Part shown: positions 9,936 to 23,836 of the stretch, one piece after another | Layout of the letters: each line of letters begins with the position of its first letter | Numbering within the stretch: position 1 is the stretch's first letter | From: Sphingomonas sp. AR_OL41 | GTDB taxonomy: Bacteria; Pseudomonadota; Alphaproteobacteria; Sphingomonadales; Sphingomonadaceae | NCBI RefSeq assembly: GCF_029911635.1 | Contig: NZ_JARYTI010000017.1 | Span: forward strand, 41,911-105,910 | Length of the DNA: 64,000 nucleotides | Direction: 5' to 3' | The notes under the pieces: generated by a model | Seen by the model: only the letters and a program-made list of their open reading frames with translations | Databases searched by the model: none | Told to the model about the DNA's origin: nothing | Program-made: the position numbers and the translations under genes

Positions 9936-10598
9936 TCAGGCCCCGCGATAATGCCATAGCAGGATCGGCTGGGCGAGCGCGAGGCCGGCGACGAACCCGG
10001 CGATCGACGCGCCGATCGTGACCGTCGCGCCGACGGCGTGATCGGCGAGACCGATCAGCAGCTGGATGCCGATCCACGCCGCCGCCAGCCACAGGATCGC
10101 AACCAGCCGCGCCGGGATAGGCCCGACGGCGCGCGCGCGACGGCGACCGAACAGCAAGGCATAGGCGCCGAGCATCGCCGAGACCGCGCCATTGGCGCCG
10201 ATCAGCGGCCACGGGCTGGACGCGTCCTGCAGCCAATAGCCGGCGGCAGCGGCATAAGCACCGATCAGGTAAAGCGCCGCCGTGCCGCGCCAGCCGAGCG
10301 TCCGCTCAAGCTCATCGCCGCACACCACCAGGATCAACAGGTTGAAGCCGAGATGCACGATCCCGGCATGGACCAACGTCGCGCTGAGCGGCGTCAGCCA
10401 CACCGGCAACATCAGTGGTGCGCCCGGCGGCGTGGCACCATGCGCGCCGACCATCGCCGGGATGAAACCACCGCCGATCACCGCCTCACCGACGATCGCG
10501 AACAGCATCAGCAGCAGCGACACCGTGCTGGTGATTGCCACGATCGTCAGCATCGCGGGCGTGTCACGCCACTGCGCGGCGATCCGGTCGCGGATCAC
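9936..10598 (-). CDS. Rhomboid-family membrane protein lacking the catalytic Ser/His dyad
   Basis: 220 residues with six hydrophobic segments, the bacterial rhomboid fold. The structural HxxxN motif is kept (H82, N86 in VHLGFNLL) and the TM4 turn is recognisable as GANGAVSAM. Residue 136, the nucleophile Ser of GxSG in active rhomboids, is Asn (codon AAT). In TM6 the expected catalytic His of AHxxG is Ser198 (IGASIAGF). Both changes are plain in the DNA and the frame is intact. If the alignment is right, this is a pseudoprotease (iRhom/Derlin-like role) rather than an active intramembrane protease. It sits 23 bp downstream of greA on the same strand. Confidence 0.8.
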   Translation of the reverse strand: MIRDRIAAQWRDTPAMLTIVAITSTVSLLLMLFAIVGEAVIGGGFIPAMVGAHGATPPGAPLMLPVWLTPLSATLVHAGIVHLGFNLLILVVCGDELERTLGWRGTAALYLIGAYAAAAGYWLQDASSPWPLIGANGAVSAMLGAYALLFGRRRARAVGPIPARLVAILWLAAAWIGIQLLIGLADHAVGATVTIGASIAGFVAGLALAQPILLWHYRGA

Positions 10599-10621
10599 CG
10601 GCCAGCCTTCGCGCCTGGCGA

Positions 10622-11098
10622 TCAGATGAACTCGATCTTCGAGACCACGTAGAAGCGGTCGCCGGCCGGGACCGAGACCTCGATCTCGTCATCGACCTTG
10701 CGGCTGATCAGCGCGCGGCCGAGCGGCGAATTGTACGAGATGCGCCCGCCCTTGGCATCGGCCTCGGTCTGGCCGACGATCTGGTAGCGGATCGGCTTGT
10801 CGTCCTCGTCGAGCAACGTGACGGTCGCGCCGAACACGATCTTGTCGCCCGACAATTCCTTCGGGTCGATGATCTGGGCGCGGCTGAGCTTGTCCTCGAT
10901 GTCGGAGATCGATGCCTCGATCTGACCCTGGCGCTCTTTCGCGGCATGATATTCGGCGTTTTCCGAAAGGTCGCCATGGGCGCGCGCCTCTTCGATCGCG
11001 TCGACGATCAGTGGCCGCTCCGCTTTCAGGCGACGCAGATCCGCCGTGAGCTTGTCGTGCCCCTCAGCCAGCATCGGCATCTTGTCGACCGTCGCCAT
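10622..11098 (-). CDS. greA: Transcription elongation factor GreA
   Basis: 158 residues, the standard length. I chose the ATG at 11098, which has GAGGGA upstream, over a start 19 codons earlier. The N-terminal coiled coil carries the acidic tip region [17 protein letters not shown]. The C-terminal FKBP-like domain includes [19 protein letters not shown]. It enters the RNA polymerase secondary channel and stimulates cleavage of backtracked transcripts. It lies downstream of carB (21-bp gap to 11177) on the same strand, so it is probably co-transcribed with carAB. Confidence 0.96.
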   Translation of the reverse strand: MATVDKMPMLAEGHDKLTADLRRLKAERPLIVDAIEEARAHGDLSENAEYHAAKERQGQIEASISDIEDKLSRAQIIDPKELSGDKIVFGATVTLLDEDDKPIRYQIVGQTEADAKGGRISYNSPLGRALISRKVDDEIEVSVPAGDRFYVVSKIEFI

Positions 11099-11176
11099 CA
11101 CTCTAGTCCCTCGTAAAATCTCCGTCCCCAAGCGAACCCGAAGATCCGCCCGCACCAGTTTCTCTTCTTTCGGGGA

Positions 11177-14512
<3,336 letters not shown>

Positions 14513-14514
14513 TA

Positions 14515-14790
14515 TTATTTCCAGCCGAAAGTGCAGGACCAGACCAGAGCGTCCAGCGCCTCATCGGTAAGGTGGGGAAATTGGATCGCGAGACGTTCTC
14601 GCGCCCATTGTCCCGCGCTCACTAAATTCAAGTGACTCCAGTCGGGCTCAAGCTTTTCGGCAAAATCCAAAACCTCGCAAACTCTATGGCGAACGAGAGG
14701 ATCAACGATGGCGTCAGCATTTGATTGAGGCCAACTGAACGAACCATATCCCAGATACGCCACGATCGAATCTGAGAATGGATCACTCAC
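14515..14790 (-). CDS. Small protein of unknown function between carA and carB
   Basis: 91 residues from a GTG at 14790 that overlaps the carA stop (GTGAGTGA), ending 2 bp before the carB ATG. The sequence begins [20 protein letters not shown], contains two Trp-rich patches and ends SCTFGWK. The stretch looks clearly lower in GC than carA and carB, with codons such as AAA, ATT and TCA that are rare in its neighbours. I recognise no family. Acquired accessory gene, or a small regulator or immunity-like protein, are the options I would consider. It is unusual to find a gene between carA and carB. Confidence 0.55.
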   Translation of the reverse strand: MSDPFSDSIVAYLGYGSFSWPQSNADAIVDPLVRHRVCEVLDFAEKLEPDWSHLNLVSAGQWARERLAIQFPHLTDEALDALVWSCTFGWK

Positions 14791-16018
14791 CTGCTGCCCC
14801 CAGCATCCCCACGAACTTCTCGAACAGATACAGGCTGTCCTGCGGCCCAGGGCTCGCCTCGGGGTGATACTGCACGCTGAAGGCGGGCCGATCGGCCAGT
14901 TCGAGCCCGGCGTTACTGCCGTCGAACAGCGAGACATGCGTTTCGCGCGCCGTGGCCGGCAGGCTGTCGCGTTCGACCGCGAAACCGTGGTTCATGCTCG
15001 TGATCTCGACCGCGCCGTCGCTCAGGCGCTTGACCGGGTGGTTGGCGCCGCGATGGCCCTGGAACATCTTGGTTGTGGTCGCGCCGACCGCGAGGCCGAG
15101 CAGCTGGTGCCCGAGGCAAATGCCGAACAGCGGCTTGCCGGTGGCGAGAAGCTGCTGGATAACCGGCACGGCATATTCGCCGGTCGCGGCGGGATCGCCC
15201 GGGCCGTTCGACAGGAAGATGCCGTCGGGCTTGAGCGCCATGACCTGATCGAAGGTGGCGTTGGCGGGCACGACCGAGACCTTGGCGCCGGCGGCGACGA
15301 GGTTGCGGAAGATGTTGCGTTTGGAGCCGTAGTCGATGGCGACGACGTGGGGCCGTTTCTCGACTTCGCTCGAAACGAACGGGGGTTGTAAGGCGCCGTC
15401 ACCCACCCCGGCTCCGTTCGCTTCGAGCGAAGTCGAGAAGCCGTCGCCGTCATACCCGAAGCCCAGCCGCCATACGCCGCCGGCCCAGCCATAATGCGTT
15501 TCGGTGCTCACCTCGATCGCGAGGTCCATGCCTTCGAGGCCGGGCCAGGCGCGCGCCATGGCGAGCAGCGCGGGCACGTCGAAATCGCCGCTCGCCGAAT
15601 GCGCGATGACGCCGTTGGGCGCGCCGCCTGCGCGGATGCGGCGGGTCAGGGCGCGGGTGTCGATGCCGGCGAGGCCGATGCGCGTATGGCGCTTCATCCA
15701 GGCGTCGAGCCGCTCGGTCGAGCGGAAGCTCGACGGGTCGGTGACGTCCTCGCGCACGATCATTCCGAGCGCGTGCGGGTTGTCTGCCTCGACGTCGTCG
15801 GGGTTGGCGCCGACATTGCCGATATGCGGGAAGGTGAAGGTGATGATCTGACCGGCGAAGCTCGGATCGGTCATGATCTCCTGATAACCGGTCATCGCGG
15901 TGTGGAAGCACACCTCGCCGACCGCATGGCCTTCGGCGCCGAAGCCACGGCCCCACACCACCTCACCGCTGGCAAGGACGAGAACGCCGGTGGCTCCATT
16001 CGGATCGTAGCCTGACAT
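14783..16018 (-). CDS. carA: Carbamoyl-phosphate synthase small (glutaminase) subunit
   Basis: 411 residues. The N-terminal CPSase domain has GRGFGAEGHAVGEVCFHT; the class I glutamine amidotransferase domain has the nucleophile Cys in FGICLGHQLLGL and the His-Glu pair in VQYHPEASPGP. It hydrolyses glutamine and channels ammonia to CarB. Residues ~191–221, in the linker just before VVAIDYGSKRNIF, are encoded by an in-frame pair of inverted REP-like repeats (15355–15440), giving FSTSLEANG and PFVSSEVEK. The start at 16018 is chosen because the conserved domain begins just after it. A 19-codon frame opening MADAKPYP ends 2 bp upstream in another phase. Confidence 0.95.
   Translation of the reverse strand: MSGYDPNGATGVLVLASGEVVWGRGFGAEGHAVGEVCFHTAMTGYQEIMTDPSFAGQIITFTFPHIGNVGANPDDVEADNPHALGMIVREDVTDPSSFRSTERLDAWMKRHTRIGLAGIDTRALTRRIRAGGAPNGVIAHSASGDFDVPALLAMARAWPGLEGMDLAIEVSTETHYGWAGGVWRLGFGYDGDGFSTSLEANGAGVGDGALQPPFVSSEVEKRPHVVAIDYGSKRNIFRNLVAAGAKVSVVPANATFDQVMALKPDGIFLSNGPGDPAATGEYAVPVIQQLLATGKPLFGICLGHQLLGLAVGATTTKMFQGHRGANHPVKRLSDGAVEITSMNHGFAVERDSLPATARETHVSLFDGSNAGLELADRPAFSVQYHPEASPGPQDSLYLFEKFVGMLGAAGE
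15355..15440. repeat. Inverted pair of family-A REP-like repeats inside carA
   Basis: Left arm 15355–15382 and right arm 15414–15440 are inverted copies of a 27–28-bp unit containing TCGACTTCGCTCGA, differing at one base. The 31-bp spacer and both arms are in frame with carA, so the element is translated as a ~30-residue insert in the interdomain linker. Exact copies of the same unit occur at 16733–16760 and 17129–17156. Confidence 0.85.
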
Positions 16019-16214
16019 GATCAGGCGGTCCGATCCGAACAACGGAAAATCTGCACGGGATAAGGCTTGGCGTCGGCCATTGCGGGCGGGCACTCCGTCG
16101 GGTGGTTTTACGATGTCGCTAAGGCGCCGTCGCTAGAGACGCGGCCCGGTTGCGTCAATCTGTTAAAGACGGGCGGGTCCGGCTAGAGTGACCGATTACC
16201 GCAAAGGACCGGGA

Positions 16215-16667
16215 ATGATTCGCGACGATATCAAGAACGCGCTCGTCAGCGCCATGAAGGGCGGCGACAAGGCGACCACCGCCGCGCTGCGCCTCGTACA
16301 GAGCACGATCAAGAACCGCGACATCGAGGCGCGCACCGGGAGCAGCCCGGCCGATGACGATACGCTGGTCGTCGAGGTGCTACAGAAAATGGTCAAGCAG
16401 CGCCGCGAATCGGTCGAGATGTTCGTCAAGGGCGGGCGGCAGGAACTGGCCGATACCGAACTGGGCGAGATCGCGGTGATCGAGCGCTTCCTGCCGACGC
16501 AGATGGGCGAGGACGAGACCAAGGCGGCGATCGAGGCGATCAAGGCCGAACTCGGCGCATCGGGCATGAAGGACATGGGCCGGGTGATGGCCGAACTGAA
16601 GGCGCGCCACGCGCAGACGCTCGACATGAGCAAGGCGAGCGGGCTGGTGAAGGCGGCGCTGGCGTAG
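16215..16667 (+). CDS. GatB/YqeY domain protein
   Basis: 150 residues starting at the ATG at 16215 (MIRDDIKNALVSAMKGGDK), the normal N-terminus for the family. Helical YqeY fold with KMVKQRRESVEMF and AVIERFLPTQM. It is related to the tail domain of GatB and may influence aminoacyl-tRNA handling; the role of free-standing YqeY is not settled. It lies first in the yqeY–dnaG–rpoD block, the alphaproteobacterial version of the macromolecular synthesis operon in which rpsU is often replaced by yqeY. Divergent from carA with a ~195-bp shared upstream region. Confidence 0.9.
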   Translation: MIRDDIKNALVSAMKGGDKATTAALRLVQSTIKNRDIEARTGSSPADDDTLVVEVLQKMVKQRRESVEMFVKGGRQELADTELGEIAVIERFLPTQMGEDETKAAIEAIKAELGASGMKDMGRVMAELKARHAQTLDMSKASGLVKAALA

Positions 16668-16732
16668 CGCGACAAGCGCTTCTCGCTACCGCTCGAAGCG
16701 CACGCGCGCGCCGCGAGCGGTCGCTCTCCCCT

Positions 16733-16760
16733 CCGTTCGTTTCGAGCGAAGTCGAGAAAC
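16733..16760 (-). repeat. Family-A REP-like repeat, upstream copy flanking the GIY-YIG gene
   Basis: 28 bp, the exact reverse complement of 17129–17156 and of the carA left arm 15355–15382. It lies 70 bp upstream of the GIY-YIG start and forms an inverted flank with the downstream copy. Confidence 0.85.
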
Positions 16761-16830
16761 GGTAATCTGGCGAGGCGCTTTCGGCGCGCGCTCCCTCGAC
16801 TCGGGACGGCGCCTCTTGCTAAAGTCCAAC

Positions 16831-17217
16831 ATGGCTTTTTGGACGTATATTTTGCGCTGTTCAGACGGCCGATATTACACGGGCCACACCGACAATCTCG
16901 AACATCGCGTTGGTGCGCATCAGACGGGTGGCTATTGTGACTACACCTCTCGGCGCCTGCCAGTGACGCTTGTCTGGTCGCAGGACTTTCCCTCGCGGAT
17001 CGAGGCGCTCGAGGCGGAGCGGATTGTTGGTGGGTGGTCACGCGCCAAGAAGGAAGCGCTGATCGCGGGTGATTGGGCGGCGGTTTCGCGGTTCGCCAAA
17101 CCTCCTGCCGAGCGTGCTGTGGAGAAAGGTTTCTCGACTTCGCTCGAAACGAACGGTGAGAGTGGCCAGGTCTCGCCTCAGCAACATGCGAAGCGGCTGC
17201 AAGGGCGTAGCGAATGA
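16831..17217 (+). CDS. Small GIY-YIG superfamily nuclease
   Basis: 128 residues. The GIY-YIG core is complete: TYILRCSDGRYYTGHTDNLEHRV at the start (written here in parts: YIL…YTG), the conserved Arg within NLEHRVGAHQ, and the Glu in EALEAERIVGGWSRAKKEAL. It resembles UPF0213/SLX1-like single-domain proteins, DNA nicking/structure endonucleases in related families. After residue ~98 the sequence is encoded by a family-A REP arm (KGFSTSLETNGES, 17129–17156), so the C-terminal tail is repeat-derived. The stop overlaps the dnaG start by 4 bp (ATGA). The gene is bracketed by inverted REP copies and breaks yqeY from dnaG, suggesting insertion. Confidence 0.85.
   Translation: MAFWTYILRCSDGRYYTGHTDNLEHRVGAHQTGGYCDYTSRRLPVTLVWSQDFPSRIEALEAERIVGGWSRAKKEALIAGDWAAVSRFAKPPAERAVEKGFSTSLETNGESGQVSPQQHAKRLQGRSE
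17129..17156 (+). repeat. Family-A REP-like repeat, downstream copy inside the GIY-YIG coding end
   Basis: 28 bp identical to the left arm in carA (15355–15382) and inverted relative to 16733–16760. It is translated in the same frame as in carA (FSTSLE-x-NG). Confidence 0.85.
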
Positions 17218-20029
17218 CCCTCACCCCGCAATTCCTCGACGAGCTCCGCTCGCGCACCCTGCTGTCGACGCTGATCGGCCGCACCACCAAGCTGCAAAAG
17301 GCCGGGCGGGAATGGCGCGCCTGTTGTCCTTTCCACAACGAGAAGAGCCCGAGCTTCTACGTCAACGACGACAAGGCCTTCTACCATTGCCTGGCCGGCG
17401 AAACGATGGTGATCACGCGCGAGGGCACGCGGCGGATCGACAGCCTAGACGGCACATGCACGACGGTCCTGTCGCGCAACGGACAGTGGATCGACTCGTC
17501 CTTCCGCTGTTACGGCACGCAGCGGCTGTGGAAGATCGACCTGACGCGAAACGGGCTGAAGAAATCGGTCTGGGCCACTGACGGCCATCGCTGGTTCGTC
17601 AACGGCCGCGCGTCCGAGGTGGTGACGGCCGACCTCAAGAAAAATCACGCGCTGGAAAGTGCCCTGCCGCCGCGCCGGCACAACTGGCAGCTCGACCCGG
17701 AAGGGGTGCGCCATGGCATCATTTTCGGCGACGGCACGATGTATCAGGGCGTCTATGGCACCATCAATCTGCACGGCGCCAAGGATGCGGAACTGGCTTC
17801 CTGGTTTCCGGACCAGCAGCACCATCGACACGAGCGCGCGCCGGGCAAACACTATCTCCGCGTCTATGGCGGTCGCGCATTCGAGGCGATGAAGCAGCTT
17901 CCCGACATGTCGATGCCGGATGCTTATCTGCTGGGCTTCATCGCCGGATATCTCGCCGCCGACGGGCATGTCGCCAAGGACGGCACCGTCATGCTCAACT
18001 CCGCCGATCCGGCGGCGCTCGACGCGGTGCGTGACATCGCGTTGAGAGTGGGAATTGCGACTTATGGCCGGACCACGCTGATGCGAAAGGGATTCGGTAC
18101 GGCGCCATCCGCACTGCACCGGATACATTTCGTCTCGTCCACGCTGGACCCGGCGCTGTTTTTGCTCGCCGAAGCACGATCGCGCTTCAGCGGACACAGC
18201 AAAGCGTTCGATCGGCTGCGCTGGGTAGTTTCCTCAGTCGAACAATCCGACCGCGTCGAACCTGTCTTCTGCGCTGAAGTCCCGGGCGAGCATGCCTTTG
18301 CCCTGGAAGACAATATCCTGACCGGCAACTGCTTCGGCTGCGGCGCGCACGGCGACGCGATCCGCTGGATGACCGAGCAGCGCGGGCTGCCATTCATCGA
18401 TGCGGTCAAGGAGCTGGTCCAGGCGGCGGGCATGGAGATGCCGGCGCTCGATGCGCGCGCGGCGGAGAAAGCGGAACGCGCCAAGGGGCTGCACGAGGTG
18501 TGCGCCGATGCCGCGACGTGGTTCACCGAGCAGCTGAACGGCATCGCTGGCGCCGAGGCGTGCGCGGTACTGGAGAAGCGCGGGATCAGGGCGGAGACGG
18601 CAAAGACCTTCTCGCTCGGCTTCGCGCCGGATTCGCGCGGCAAGCTCAGGACCGCGCTGAAGGAATATGGCGACGCGATGCTGGTCGAGTCCGGCATGCT
18701 GATCAAGGTCGACGACAAGGAACCCTATGACCGCTTCCGCGGCCGGCTGATGATCCCGATCCGCGATCCGCGCGGCCGCGTGATCGCGTTCGGCGGTCGG
18801 GTGATCGGCGATGGCGAGCCGAAATATCTCAACTCGCCCGAGACGCCGTTGTTCGACAAGGGGCGCAACCTCTACAATCTCGATCGCGCCGCACCGGCGA
18901 GCCGCAAGTCGGGACGGCTGCTCGTGGTCGAGGGCTATATGGACGTGATCGCGCTGGCGCAGGCCGGGTTCGGCGAGGCGGTCGCGCCGCTCGGCACCGC
19001 GCTGACCGAGGCGCAGCTCGAGCGGCTGTGGCGTCTGGTCGATGTGCCGATCCTGTGTTTCGACGGCGACAGCGCGGGGCAGAAGGCGGCGATCCGCGCC
19101 GCGCAGCGCGCGATGCCGATGCTCGCGCCGGGGCGCAGCCTGTCGTTCGTGACGCTGCCGGCGGGGCAGGACCCCGACGATCTGGTGCGCGCCAAGGGGC
19201 CCGGCGCGTTCGAGGCATTGCTCAAGGAGCCCGAGTCGCTGGTCGCGCGGCTATGGGCGCATGAGGTGGCCGCCGAACCGCTCGACACGCCGGAACAGAA
19301 GGCCGGATTGAAGCAGCGACTCGGCGAACTCGCCGCGTCGATCGCCGATGCCAATGTCCGCCAGGAATATCTCGCCGACTTCCGCCGTCGCTTCGACGAC
19401 CTCTACGCCAAGAAGCGCACGCCGTATGTCGAACGCAAGCCGCAGCGCAACGCGCAGAAGAACGGCCGCTGGGCACCCCCCGTCCCGATCGGCGGCAATC
19501 ACCCGGCCGCGCAGGGCATCCGTGCCGGCGGAATCGACCGCGTTCTCGCCAAGGCCGTGCTGGCCGGCCTGATCAACCATCCGACCGAAATCGCGCGGCA
19601 CATGGACGTGCTCGACCGGTTGAAACAGGCCGATGGCGCGCTGGGTCAGCTGTTCAAGGCGGTGGTCGATTTCGCGATCGAAGAACAGGCGCTTGATAGC
19701 GCGCGCCTCGTTACCATATTGGCCTCATCCGGATTCGATGATGTGACGGGCGATTTACTCCGTGCGGATCGGGCCACATTCGCGCCGAAAGGTGCGGATG
19801 AAGCCCGGGCGCGCGCCGATCTTGACGAGGCGATCCACATTCTGGTGTCGCGTCCCGAGATCGACGCCGAGCTGGCGGAAGCGACGGCCGCACTGATGAG
19901 AAATTACACGGATGAAGCGTTCGAGCGGCAGGTGTCGCTCGTAAAAGACAAACAGGCGCTGGACGCACGACTTGCAAATCTGGTTCAGTCGGATGAAGAC
20001 GCGCGAGCATTAGGTACCGAGGGCAGTTG

Positions 20030-20030
<1 letters not shown>
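17214..20030 (+). CDS. dnaG: DNA primase DnaG precursor containing an intein
   Basis: 938 codons. Without the intein the primase is 624 residues, a normal length. Exteins: the CHC2 zinc-binding domain is split between [13 protein letters not shown]…FYH and CFGCGAHGD, which would join to give FYHCFGCG. The toprim catalytic domain follows ([26 protein letters not shown]), then the C-terminal helicase-binding region. It synthesises RNA primers for DNA replication. Splicing must occur to rebuild the zinc site. The ATG overlaps the GIY-YIG stop (ATGA) and the stop overlaps the rpoD start (TGATG), so it is tightly coupled in the yqeY–dnaG–rpoD operon. Confidence 0.97.
17388..18329 (+). mobile_element. 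Intein with LAGLIDADG-type homing endonuclease, inserted in dnaG
   Basis: 314 residues in frame, from Cys59 of the precursor (Cys1, [13 protein letters not shown], block A) to a terminal Asn314 ([10 protein letters not shown], block G) followed by Cys+1 of the extein. Block B is ATDGH at intein residues 63–67 (TxxH). Two LAGLIDADG-like motifs appear, HGIIFGDG near 109–116 and [13 protein letters not shown] at 181–193, so the homing endonuclease is probably present. Block F is [17 protein letters not shown]. The residue before the terminal Asn is Gly, not the common His. Further cysteines at 24, 41 and in VFCAEV could allow redox control. No stop or frameshift is visible. Confidence 0.95.
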
Positions 20031-22063
<2,033 letters not shown>

Positions 22064-22081
22064 ACTGACCAACGATCACCG

Positions 22082-22119
22082 AAAAGGGCCGCGACGGGAC
22101 ACCGCCGCGGCCCTTTTTT
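22082..22119 (+). terminator. Rho-independent terminator after rpoD
   Basis: A 12-bp perfect stem (22082–22093 with 22106–22117) flanked by A-run on the left and six Ts on the right. The A/T flanks make it usable from both strands, which suits the convergent M28 peptidase gene ending at 22127. Confidence 0.9.
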
Positions 22120-22126
22120 CATGCGC

Positions 22127-23836
22127 TCAATGGTCGCTGCTATAGACCGCGACGCTCGGCGCGACTGCGTCGAGCCGCACCCACAAGGCGATCGCCAGCG
22201 CAAGCAGAACGAGCACGCCCGCCGTCACCAGCGCCGTGCGACGCGAAACCGCCGGGATCAGCGGCGCGGCCAGCACGGCGGCAAGCGCCAGCGGCACGGC
22301 CGCGACCATCGGCATGGCCGGCCCGACCGCTTCGATCAGCTGGAAACCGAGCGCGAGCATGTAACCGATACCGAGCATCGCGCCGATCACACTCGCCACC
22401 GTTCCGGCGCGATCACCCGCGAAACGGCCGATCGCCGCCGCGCCGCCGCCCAGCAACAGCGGCACGATGATCGGGAAGGCTGCGGTCGGCGCCGTCGCCT
22501 GTGCGAACAGCCCGAGCAGCAGCAACGGCGCCGCCATCCCGCCCGTCTGCCCGGCACTACCGGGTCGTGCGGCGGCGATCAGACCCCATATCGCGGCAGC
22601 GCCCGCAAGGCAGAGCAACAGCGCCTGGACTTCGAGCCGGGGGATCGCGGCGAGACGGTCATAGTAATTGACCTTGCCATCGGCGCCCGAGACGAGGTTG
22701 CCGACGTAGAGCAGCACGCCTGTCCCGACGAGCAGAGCCGGCGTCATGCCCGAGCCGCGCGCCATGTCACCGAGCCGCGCGCGACCGAAGGCCGCCACGC
22801 CGTAACCGAGCGCGCCAATGGCGAGCAGCACCCAGCCGACCCACACCGCATAGCTGATCAGCGTCAGGCCGAACGCGTCGAAAAAGACGCGATCGGGCGC
22901 TGTGCCGGGGAGCGTCGGCGCGGCGAGCAACGCGCGCGTGAGATCGAGCACCTGCCGCCCCATATCCTGCAACGCACCCTGATCCAGCGCGTCGGGCGTC
23001 GCGAGCGGCGAATGGTACAGCGCGGGCCGGCCGATAAAGGCGAAGTTGAAACCGGGGTAACCGAGCTTCTTGGCCACGGTATAGTCGGTCGAATTGGGCA
23101 GTTTCTTGTAGATGAACACGCTCAGCGACGTGCTCACCGGACGATGCACAGCCTTTGCGAACAGCCGCATCATCGCGCCATTGTCGCTACCGGTTTCGAA
23201 CATCGAGGCACGGCCGCCGCCGCCGCGCGTCTCCATATTGACGATCACGCCGACATGAGCGCGACGCGGATCGTTGGCGAAGAAGGCCCTGGCGCCTTCG
23301 AGTCCGAGTTCTTCGCCGTCGCTGAACAACACGATCAGGTCGCGGCGCTGTGGGCCGGCCGCCTTGATCAGTCGGATCGTTTCGAGCGCAGCCGCAACAC
23401 CGGCGCCATCGTCCGCCGCGCCCGGCGAGCCCCAGACGCTGTCATGATGCGCCATCAACAGGACGGCGGGCAGCGCGCGATCCTGCCCCGGAAGGACCGC
23501 GACGACATTGACCAGCGGTGGCGTCGGCGCGGGATGCCCGCGCCACACCGCGAGACGCTTCGCGGCCGCCGCGCTCATGGTACCGGTCGGCATGGACACT
23601 TCCAGCCCCATCGCTTGCAAGCGCGCACCGAGATAAGCGCGAACCGCGGCGTCTTCCGCGCTTCCCGTGGGATGCGGCGCCCGGGCGATCACCGCGACGT
23701 CTGCCATCGCACGCGTGGCCGAAAATTGCGGCGCGGACGCAGCCAATGTTGCCGGCATGGGTGGTGTCGTCGCGATGATCGCAAGGACGATCGCTCCGGC
23801 TATCGCCGCCAGAATTGCCCACCATTTCGTCATCAT
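22127..23836 (-). CDS. M28-family membrane aminopeptidase-like protein
   Basis: 569 residues from the ATG at 23836 (a second ATG is adjacent), which follows GGGGAG. One N-terminal membrane segment ([17 protein letters not shown]) leads to a periplasmic M28 zinc peptidase domain. Zinc ligands are visible: [19 protein letters not shown] (His, then Asp-Asp), catalytic Glu pair [20 protein letters not shown], and a late His in [11 protein letters not shown]. After it come about six to seven hydrophobic segments, the layout of ERMP1/Fxna-like peptidases. It probably trims N-terminal residues from periplasmic peptides. A terminator-like hairpin sits in its upstream leader. Confidence 0.9.
   Translation of the reverse strand: MMTKWWAILAAIAGAIVLAIIATTPPMPATLAASAPQFSATRAMADVAVIARAPHPTGSAEDAAVRAYLGARLQAMGLEVSMPTGTMSAAAAKRLAVWRGHPAPTPPLVNVVAVLPGQDRALPAVLLMAHHDSVWGSPGAADDGAGVAAALETIRLIKAAGPQRRDLIVLFSDGEELGLEGARAFFANDPRRAHVGVIVNMETRGGGGRASMFETGSDNGAMMRLFAKAVHRPVSTSLSVFIYKKLPNSTDYTVAKKLGYPGFNFAFIGRPALYHSPLATPDALDQGALQDMGRQVLDLTRALLAAPTLPGTAPDRVFFDAFGLTLISYAVWVGWVLLAIGALGYGVAAFGRARLGDMARGSGMTPALLVGTGVLLYVGNLVSGADGKVNYYDRLAAIPRLEVQALLLCLAGAAAIWGLIAAARPGSAGQTGGMAAPLLLLGLFAQATAPTAAFPIIVPLLLGGGAAAIGRFAGDRAGTVASVIGAMLGIGYMLALGFQLIEAVGPAMPMVAAVPLALAAVLAAPLIPAVSRRTALVTAGVLVLLALAIALWVRLDAVAPSVAVYSSDH

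Noticed and set aside
15355..15440. Inverted repeat in carA as an operator or terminator
   Set aside because: It lies mid-gene, is translated in frame and matches dispersed repeats, so a mobile repeat explains it better.
17388..18329. DnaG insert as an unrelated gene fusion or assembly artefact
   Set aside because: The insert begins with Cys, ends with Asn before Cys, has TxxH and LAGLIDADG-like motifs, and restores a perfect zinc finger when removed.
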